NCBI GenBank assembly: GCA_050725495.1
Contig: JBOHHM010000096.1
Coordinates: 1 to 18,885, forward strand
Direction: 5' to 3'
Source of the DNA: JBOHHM01 sp050725495
GTDB lineage: Bacteria; Pseudomonadota; Gammaproteobacteria; Burkholderiales; Burkholderiaceae_C
Length of the DNA stretch: 18,885 bases
Shown one piece after another: positions 13,475 through 18,885 of this stretch; the stretch's first letter is position 1; every line of letters starts with the position of its first letter. A program made the position numbers and the translations under genes. Below the pieces are notes generated by a model. The model was not told the DNA's origin, did no database searches, and was given only the letters and a program-made list of their open reading frames with translations.

Positions 13475-13515
13475 CATACACGCCGCTTAAAATCGGCCGG
13501 TTACGAAAGACTTTG

Positions 13516-14373
13516 ATGCTTTATCCGGAACTCTTCAAGCAACTCGAATCCGTGCGCTGGGACATGGACAAGGACATTCCCTGGGCTTCGTTTGACCCGG
13601 CCAAGCTGTCCGACGAGCAGGCCCAGACGATCAAGATGAATGCCATCACCGAGTGGGCGGCGCTGCCGGCCACCGAAATGTTCCTGCGCGACAACCGCGA
13701 CGACAGCGACTTCTCGGCCTTCATGTCGATCTGGTTCTTCGAGGAGCAAAAGCACTCGCTGGTGCTCATGGAATACCTCAAGCGCTTCCGCCCTGATCTG
13801 GCGCCGACCGAGGCCGAACTGCACGAAGTGCGCTTCGAGTTCGACCCCGCGCCTGCCCTCGAAACCCTGATGCTGCACTTCTGCGGCGAGATCCGCCTCA
13901 ACCACTGGTACCGTCGTGCTGCCGAATGGCACACCGAGCCGGTCATCAAGCAGATCTACACCACGCTGAGCCAGGACGAGGCCCGCCACGGCGGCGCCTA
14001 CCTGCGCTACATGAAGCGCGCGATTCAAAACTTCGGCAACGAGGCCAAGGCCGCCTTCACCAAGGTCGGCGTGCTGATGGCCAGCGCGCGCCGTACGGCG
14101 CAGGCCCTGCACCCGACCAACCTGCACGTGAACAAGAACCTGTTCCCGCGCGACACCATCCAGAGCCGCCTGCCCAACCCCGAGTGGCTGGAGCAGTGGC
14201 TGGACAAGCAGATCAACTTCGACGCCGTCTGGGAAAACAAGGTGGTCGAGCGCATCCTGCACAACATGAGCCTGCTGATGAACCACAGCTTCAAGAGCGT
14301 GCAGGAGCTCAACCGCTATCGCAAGGAGCTGGCGGCCTCGCTGGCGCCCGGCGCCGCGCCGCGCGCGGCCTGA
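13516..14373 (+). CDS. Ferritin-like di-iron protein, acyl-ACP desaturase type
   Basis: A 285-residue helical protein with a complete carboxylate-bridged di-iron ligand set: Glu46, Glu77-x-x-His80 (FEEQKH), Glu125 (FCGEIRLNHW) and Glu155-x-x-His158 (SQDEARH). This E, ExxH, E, ExxH order is that of stearoyl-ACP desaturase and related ferritin-like oxygenases. The protein is shorter than plant desaturases, and bacterial homologues are mostly uncharacterised, so the substrate is unknown. The start is ATG 13516, preceded by GAAAGA as a weak ribosome binding site; a TTG at 13513 is also in frame. It is divergent from the FAD oxidoreductase and preceded by an attenuator-like leader. The Ala/Pro-rich tail after residue 270 is likely disordered. 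A redox role in fatty acid modification is inference from the fold and the neighbour. Confidence 0.85.
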   Translation: MLYPELFKQLESVRWDMDKDIPWASFDPAKLSDEQAQTIKMNAITEWAALPATEMFLRDNRDDSDFSAFMSIWFFEEQKHSLVLMEYLKRFRPDLAPTEAELHEVRFEFDPAPALETLMLHFCGEIRLNHWYRRAAEWHTEPVIKQIYTTLSQDEARHGGAYLRYMKRAIQNFGNEAKAAFTKVGVLMASARRTAQALHPTNLHVNKNLFPRDTIQSRLPNPEWLEQWLDKQINFDAVWENKVVERILHNMSLLMNHSFKSVQELNRYRKELAASLAPGAAPRAA

Positions 14374-14400
14374 CGGTCCGGCCCGGGACCCAGGCGGGAT

Positions 14401-14940
14401 CTACTTGTCGATGCTGGCGACCATGTCGTCCAGCCACAGCACCCGGTCGGCATAGCACTGCAGGTCGGCCGACAGCGTGGTCTGCGCGCCATTGAGCCAG
14501 ACCTCCTTGCGCAGCTCGGATTTGAGGTAGGCCACCGCGTCTTCCAAGTCGCCGTCGCCGGCCGAGAGGATCAGCCGGTCATAGGCGCCCTGCACGGCCA
14601 GCTTGATCATCAGCGTGGCCAGCGCCACATCCACGCCTTTTTGTACCTGCCGATCAAACGGCGTGCCGCAGGACGGGCACTTCAGATGCATGTCCTTGAG
14701 CTTGTACAGCTGCACCCGCATCTGCGGACCCTTGGGTGCCGCCGACTTGAGCCAGGTGTGAAACGCGTTTTGCGCCTCGGCCGTCGGGTCCGAGGTCGAG
14801 TTCAGGTAGTAACTTTCGTAAATCGGCCCGCCATTGGCTTTGACGAGTTCATTCTTCAGCAACAGATAGTCAAACCCGTTGGGGCGGGACTTGCCGAAGT
14901 TGTAGAGGTAGGAGGCGTCGACGATCCAGACGGTTTTCAT
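14401..14940 (-). CDS. NYN-domain (LabA/DUF88-like) putative ribonuclease
   Basis: A protein of 179 residues with the PIN-like NYN fold. Conserved acidic positions are Asp8 in VWIVDASYLYN, Asp104 in QKGVDVALATLMIKLA, and Asp129, Asp131 and Asp134 in LILSAGDGDLEDAV. These form the metal-binding centre of NYN nucleases. Between them sits a single Cys pair, LKCPSCGTPFD (Cys88, Cys91), just before the central Asp motif; one pair alone would need another ligand or a dimer to bind zinc. The start at 14940 (MKTVWIVDAS) fits the family, though no good ribosome binding site is visible. It lies 38 bases after the RND permease stop, on the same strand, and may be read through from it. RNA target unknown. 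Confidence 0.85.
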   Translation of the reverse strand: MKTVWIVDASYLYNFGKSRPNGFDYLLLKNELVKANGGPIYESYYLNSTSDPTAEAQNAFHTWLKSAAPKGPQMRVQLYKLKDMHLKCPSCGTPFDRQVQKGVDVALATLMIKLAVQGAYDRLILSAGDGDLEDAVAYLKSELRKEVWLNGAQTTLSADLQCYADRVLWLDDMVASIDK

Positions 14941-14978
14941 GGGGAGGCTCGAGTCTTCACTGCTTCGATGGATGGGCC

Positions 14979-17900
14979 TCAGGGCTGGCCGGCCAGGGCC
15001 GGCTTGCCGCGCCGGCGCAGCCTGCCCGCCAGGCGTCGCAGCCCCTGTTCGAGGTCGTCCAGGTAGGTGAACACCACGGGCACGACCAGCAGGCTCAGCA
15101 CGGTGGAGGTGATCAGCCCGCCGATCACGGCGATCGACATCGGCGAGCGAAAGCTCGGGTCGGCCGCGCCGAAGCCGATGGCGATGGGCAGCATGCCCGC
15201 GCCCATGGCGATGCTGGTCATGATGATGGGACGCGCGCGCTTGTGGCAGGCGTCGAGCAGCGCGTCGAAGCGGCTCTGGCCACGGTCGCGCCGCGCCACG
15301 ATGGCGTACTCGACCAGCAGGATCGAGTTCTTGGTCGCTATGCCCATCAGCATGATGAGCCCGATCAGCGAGGGCATGGAAAAGCTCTTTTGCGCGATCA
15401 GCAGGCCCACGAAGGCCCCGCCCAGGGCCAGCGGCAGCGCCGCCAGAATCGTGACCGGGTGCAGGAAGTCCTTGAACAGCAGCACCAGCACGAGGTAGAT
15501 GCACAGCACGCCGGTCAGCATGGCCAGGCCGAAACTGGCGAACAGCTCGCCCATGACTTCGGCGTCGCCGACCTCGATCACCTTGACGCCGGGCGGCAGG
15601 TTTTTGATGGCGCCCAGCTGCTGCACGGCGGCCGTCACCTCGCCCAGCGGCAGGCCCGAGAGCTCGATCTCGAAGTTGACGTTGCGTGAGCGGTCGTAGC
15701 GGTCGATCACGGCCGGCCCGCCGCTCAGCTCCAGCGTGGCGACCTGGCCCAGCATCACCGGGCCCTTGATGCCGGGCACAGCGAGGCGTTCCAGCAGGCC
15801 CAGGTCCTGGCGCGCGGCCTCGTCGAGCTTGACCACGATGGGCACCTGGCGTTGCGACAGGTTGAGTTTGGGCAGGGCCACGTCGTAGTCGCCCACGGTC
15901 GCAATGCGCAGGGTCTCGCCGATGGCGGCGCTGGTGACACCGAGGTCGGCAGCGCGCGCAAAGTCGGGCCGCACCGCGATTTCGGGGCGGATCAGGCTGG
16001 CGCTCGAGGCCACGCTGCCCAGCCCGGGGATGGTGCGCAGGTCCTTTTCCACGGCCAGGGCCGCGGCCTGCAGCGCCAGCGGGTCAACGCCCGTCAGCAC
16101 CAGAACATATTTTTCGCCCGAGCCGCCCAGGCCGACCTTGCTGCGCACGCCGGGCAGCGGCTCGAGTGCCGCGCGGATCTGGTTTTCAATGCCCTGCTTC
16201 CTCGGCCGGTCGCCGCGCTCGGCCAGCAGGATGGTCAGCGTGGCCTTGCGCGCTTCGGCCGCGCCCTGGGGTGCGAACGGATCGCTGCCGGCGCTTCCCG
16301 CCCCTATCGTGGTGTAGACGCTTCTCACATGCTCGACCTGGCTGACCAGGGCGCGCGCCTGCTCGGCGGCCGCCCTGGTCTGGGCCAGCGTCGAGCCCGG
16401 TGGCAGCTCCAGGTAGACCTGGGTCTGCGAGTTGTCGTCGGGCGGGATGAAGCCGGTGGGCAGCAGCGGAATCAGCGCCACCGAGCCGAAGAAGAACAGG
16501 GTCGAGGCGATCATGGTCGTCACGCGGTGCTTCATGCACCAGGTCGCGCAGCGCATGTAGAGCGTCAGCCAGCGCGGTTCCTGCCGCGCCGCGACGATGG
16601 GCTTGAGCAGGTAGGCTGCCATCATCGGCGTGAGCACGCGCGCCACCACCAGCGAGGCGAACACCGCCAGCGAGGCGGTCCAGCCGAACTGCTTGAAGAA
16701 CTTGCCGGCAATGCCGCTCATGAAGGCCGTGGGCAGGAACACCGCGATCAGCGTGAAGGTGGTGGCGATCACGGCCAGGCCGATCTCGTCGGCTGCCTCC
16801 ATCGCGGCCTGGTAGGGCGTCTTGCCCATGCGCAGGTGACGCACGATGTTTTCCACCTCGACGATCGCGTCGTCCACCAGGATGCCGACCACGAGCGACA
16901 GCGCCAGCAGCGTGACCACGTTGACCGAGAAGCCCAGCCAATACATGCCAGTGAAGGCCGGGATCACCGACAGCGGCAAGGCGACGGCCGAGACAAAGGT
17001 CGCGCGCCAGTCGCGCAGGAACAGCCAGACCACCAGCACGGCCAGCAGCGCGCCTTCGTAGAGCAGGGCCAGCGAGCCGTCATATTCCTCTTGCACCGGC
17101 GCGACAAAGTTGAAGGCCTCGGTCAGCTCCACATCGGGATGCTGGGCCTTGAGCTCGGCCAGCGCTTGCTGCACTGCCAGGCCGACCGCCACCTCGCTCT
17201 CGCCGCGGCTGCGCGAGACTTCAAAACCCACCACGGGCTGGCCGTTGAGCAGGGCCGCCGCGCGCGGCTCGGCCGTGGTGTCGCTGACGCTGGCCACCTG
17301 GTCGAGCCGGACGCGACGGCCGTCGGCCAGCGCCAGTTCGAGCTGGCCCAGTTCCTGTGCCGACTTCACGGTGGCGAGCGTTCGCACCGGCTGCTCGCCG
17401 CCGCCCACATCGGTGCGCCCGCCCGCGCTCTCGCCCTGTACCTGGCGCAGCTGGCGCGAGATCTCCGCCGCCGTCGCGCCCAGCGCCTGCAGCCGCGCCG
17501 GGTCGAGCGCCACCCGGACCTCGCGGCTGACCCCGCCCACGCGGTTGACCGCGCCCACGCCGCGCACGGCCAGCAGCTTCCTGGTCACCTCCTGGTCGAC
17601 GAACCAGGACAGGGCTTCGTCGTCCATCCGGGGCGAGCGCAGGGTGAAGGCCAGCACCGGCTGGCTGGCCAGGTCCATCTTGGTGACCACCGGGTCGCGC
17701 AGATCGGCGGGCAGCTCGGCGCGCACCCGCGAGACGGCCGAGCGCACATCGTCGAGCGCTTCCTGCACCGGTTTTTCCAGCCGGAACTCGGCTGTGACGG
17801 TGACGCCGCCGTCCTGCACCTTGGTATAGAGGTGCTTCAGGCCCTGCAGCGTCGCCAGCGCGTTTTCCAGCTTGCGCGCCACATCGGTTTCCAGCTGCGC

Positions 17901-18071
17901 CGGCGCCGCGCCGGGCAGCGAGGCCGACACGGTGACCGTGGGCAGATCGAGGTCGGGAAAGTTCTGCACCTTCATGGCGTTGAACGACAGCAGCCCCGCG
18001 AAGCTGAGCAGCACAAACAACATGACCGCGGGAACCGGGTTTCTGATCGACCAGGACGACACATTCAACAT
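14979..18071 (-). CDS. RND efflux transporter permease (HAE1/AcrB family)
   Basis: Inner-membrane proton/drug antiporter of 1030 residues, full length for the family. The N-terminal helix (VPAVMLFVLLSFAGLLSF) is followed by the first large periplasmic loop with FPDLDLPTVTVSASLPGA. Helices 2-6 include the proton-relay motif GILVDDAIVEVENIVRHL with adjacent Asp residues near position 400. A second periplasmic loop follows, then the last helix bundle with GIATKNSILLVEYA carrying the relay Lys and MTSIAMGAGMLPIAIGFGAAD. The ATG at 18071 has GGAG 7 bases upstream, in TAAGGAG, where the TAA is the stop codon of the adaptor gene. The genes are therefore translationally close. No outer-membrane factor gene is seen in the window. 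Substrate range cannot be read from sequence. Confidence 0.96.
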   Translation of the reverse strand: MLNVSSWSIRNPVPAVMLFVLLSFAGLLSFNAMKVQNFPDLDLPTVTVSASLPGAAPAQLETDVARKLENALATLQGLKHLYTKVQDGGVTVTAEFRLEKPVQEALDDVRSAVSRVRAELPADLRDPVVTKMDLASQPVLAFTLRSPRMDDEALSWFVDQEVTRKLLAVRGVGAVNRVGGVSREVRVALDPARLQALGATAAEISRQLRQVQGESAGGRTDVGGGEQPVRTLATVKSAQELGQLELALADGRRVRLDQVASVSDTTAEPRAAALLNGQPVVGFEVSRSRGESEVAVGLAVQQALAELKAQHPDVELTEAFNFVAPVQEEYDGSLALLYEGALLAVLVVWLFLRDWRATFVSAVALPLSVIPAFTGMYWLGFSVNVVTLLALSLVVGILVDDAIVEVENIVRHLRMGKTPYQAAMEAADEIGLAVIATTFTLIAVFLPTAFMSGIAGKFFKQFGWTASLAVFASLVVARVLTPMMAAYLLKPIVAARQEPRWLTLYMRCATWCMKHRVTTMIASTLFFFGSVALIPLLPTGFIPPDDNSQTQVYLELPPGSTLAQTRAAAEQARALVSQVEHVRSVYTTIGAGSAGSDPFAPQGAAEARKATLTILLAERGDRPRKQGIENQIRAALEPLPGVRSKVGLGGSGEKYVLVLTGVDPLALQAAALAVEKDLRTIPGLGSVASSASLIRPEIAVRPDFARAADLGVTSAAIGETLRIATVGDYDVALPKLNLSQRQVPIVVKLDEAARQDLGLLERLAVPGIKGPVMLGQVATLELSGGPAVIDRYDRSRNVNFEIELSGLPLGEVTAAVQQLGAIKNLPPGVKVIEVGDAEVMGELFASFGLAMLTGVLCIYLVLVLLFKDFLHPVTILAALPLALGGAFVGLLIAQKSFSMPSLIGLIMLMGIATKNSILLVEYAIVARRDRGQSRFDALLDACHKRARPIIMTSIAMGAGMLPIAIGFGAADPSFRSPMSIAVIGGLITSTVLSLLVVPVVFTYLDDLEQGLRRLAGRLRRRGKPALAGQP

Positions 18072-18082
18072 CGGGCTGCTCC

Positions 18083-18885
18083 TTATTTCGCAGCTGCGCG
18101 TGCCGGTTTGACGAGGTCTTCGGCCAGATTTGGCTTGCCGGTGTCGGCTACGCGGACGAGGTCGCCGTCGTTGAGAAAACCCGCGCCGCTGGTCACCAGC
18201 CTGGCCTCGGTGCTGATGCCGTTGATGATTTCGACCCGCTCGCCGGCCCGACGGCCGGTCTGCACCTTGATCTGGCTGACGCGCTGGTCGGGGTTGAGGC
18301 GGTAGACATAGCTGAAGCCGTCGCGCACCACGACGGCGGGCTGGGGCACGGTCAGGGCATTCGTGTGGCCCAGTTCAAACTCGCCGCGCGCGAACATGCC
18401 GGCCTTCGCCGCAGGGCCCTGGGACGGCCCGTCCATGCCCACCGCGCTGACATTCGGCAGCGGGCTCAGGTCGACATAAACGAAGGCCGAGCGGGTTTGC
18501 GGGTCCACCGTGGGCGCGACCATGCGCACCCGGCCCGACAGTTTCGCGCCGCTGGCGGCGGTCACCAGGGCCGCGGTGCCGGGCGTGATGCGGCCCAGTT
18601 CGGCCGAGGTGACCTCGGCGCGCCACTCGAGTCGGCCCTGGCGGATCAGGCGAAACAGCTCGGTGCCGGCGCCGACCACGGCACCGACCGTGGCGCTGCG
18701 CGCCGAGATCACGCCGCTGTCGGGCGCCAGCACCTGCGTGTGCTTCAGGCGCAGCCGCTGGACCTGCAGCGTGGCTTTGGCGGCTTCGACGCGGGCCTTG
18801 GCGGTCTGCTCGGCCGTCAGGTATTGGTTGAACTGCTGGGCGCTCAGCGCGCCGCTGGGCTGCAGGCTGCGGGCCCGCTCGGCGT
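18083..18885 (-). CDS. RND efflux periplasmic adaptor (membrane fusion protein), N-terminus outside window
   Basis: Partial gene of 267 codons visible; the reading frame is open to the window edge, so the start lies beyond 18885. The visible part starts in the alpha-helical hairpin (Ala/Gln-rich, SAQQFNQYLTAEQTAKARVEAA). It continues through the second lipoyl half-motif (VLAPDSGVISARSATVGAVVGAGTELFRLI), a beta-barrel domain (AEVTSAELGRITPGTAALVT, GRVRMVAPTVDPQTRS) and the membrane-proximal domain ending in EDLVKPARAAAK. It links the permease to an outer-membrane channel. It precedes the permease with an 11-base gap and the two form one operon. Confidence 0.94.
   Translation of the reverse strand, partial: AERARSLQPSGALSAQQFNQYLTAEQTAKARVEAAKATLQVQRLRLKHTQVLAPDSGVISARSATVGAVVGAGTELFRLIRQGRLEWRAEVTSAELGRITPGTAALVTAASGAKLSGRVRMVAPTVDPQTRSAFVYVDLSPLPNVSAVGMDGPSQGPAAKAGMFARGEFELGHTNALTVPQPAVVVRDGFSYVYRLNPDQRVSQIKVQTGRRAGERVEIINGISTEARLVTSGAGFLNDGDLVRVADTGKPNLAEDLVKPARAAAK

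Larger units (their letters stand above)
13095..13515. other. Structured 421-bp divergent intergenic region
   Basis: No credible gene is seen here on either strand. It contains a polypurine tract (13157-13178, GGGA repeats then AGG repeats) and an inverted repeat 13278-13307 (GCCAGATGCA/TGTGTCTGGC, 8 Watson-Crick and 2 G-T pairs). A TACAAT at 13334-13339 is a candidate plus-strand -10 without a good -35. There is also a hairpin 13373-13398, an antiterminator-like pair 13414-13420/13443-13449 and a terminator 13440-13474. TAAAAT at 13488-13493 is a second candidate -10. Confidence 0.6.

Noticed and set aside
13460..13493. TTGTCA and TAAAAT as a sigma-70 promoter of the di-iron gene
   Set aside because: The spacing is 22 bases, well beyond the functional 16-18; TAAAAT alone remains only a possible -10.
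14375..14390. GGTCC/GGACC hairpin between the convergent di-iron and NYN genes as a bidirectional terminator
   Set aside because: Only 5 bp of stem and no T run on either strand.
15852..18305. Very long plus-strand open frame (817 codons) opposite the RND permease and adaptor
   Set aside because: It is rich in His, Gln, Arg and Gly with no domain resemblance and is fully antisense to well-recognised RND genes; such frames arise from strong G/C third-position bias.

Overview
This is a GC-rich chromosomal window, most likely from a betaproteobacterium of the order Burkholderiales, family Comamonadaceae (Rhodoferax/Polaromonas/Acidovorax-like). The assignment rests on gene content: a TfpX/PglL pilin locus, a DUF3717 protein, yaeQ, a COG2907-type FAD protein and a terC gene behind a yybP-ykoY leader. 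It also rests on small GCTAT-N7-ATAGC palindromes that I associate with this family. No rRNA, tRNA, CRISPR array, insertion sequence or prophage was seen. The genus is inference.

Layout. (1) Positions 1-3835 are a type IV pilin locus on the plus strand. It starts with a decayed GAF-PilB/GspE assembly-ATPase pseudogene. Next come a sigma-54 promoter, the pilin gene pilA, an intrinsic terminator, a TfpX/TfpZ-like pilin accessory gene that opens with a run of ten C, and a PglL-type O-oligosaccharyltransferase. (2) Positions 3804-5019 are on the minus strand: moaC (molybdopterin synthesis) followed by a HEPN/MNT toxin-antitoxin pair with an intact RX4HXY motif. (3) Positions 5195-6709 encode an M48 periplasmic metalloprotease of the BepA type. 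(4) Positions 6677-7996 are on the minus strand: a promoter, a yybP-ykoY Mn2+ riboswitch, a TerC-family metal exporter and a small four-helix membrane protein. (5) Positions 8090-11702 hold housekeeping and conserved small genes: DUF3717/DUF1289, a DUF2007 zinc-ribbon protein, yaeQ, purB and a GST. (6) Positions 11766-14373 hold a divergent pair, a COG2907-like FAD oxidoreductase and a ferritin-like di-iron (acyl-ACP desaturase-type) protein. They are separated by about 420 bp rich in secondary structure. (7) Positions 14401-18885 are on the minus strand: an RND efflux adaptor (cut by the window end), its permease and an NYN-domain protein.

Most genes are ordinary. The parts that merit attention are regulatory or structural. 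The leader of the di-iron gene contains a terminator hairpin ending in T5, plus upstream segments able to pair with each of its arms, which looks like an attenuator or a small RNA. Four copies of a short palindrome occur, two of them read in the same frame inside membrane or signal segments. The C10 tract at the start of the pilin accessory gene suggests phase variation. The pilB-like gene beside pilA has collapsed to a remnant, while the pilin gene with its sigma-54 promoter looks intact. Family assignments come from recognising the protein sequences by eye; no database search was run.
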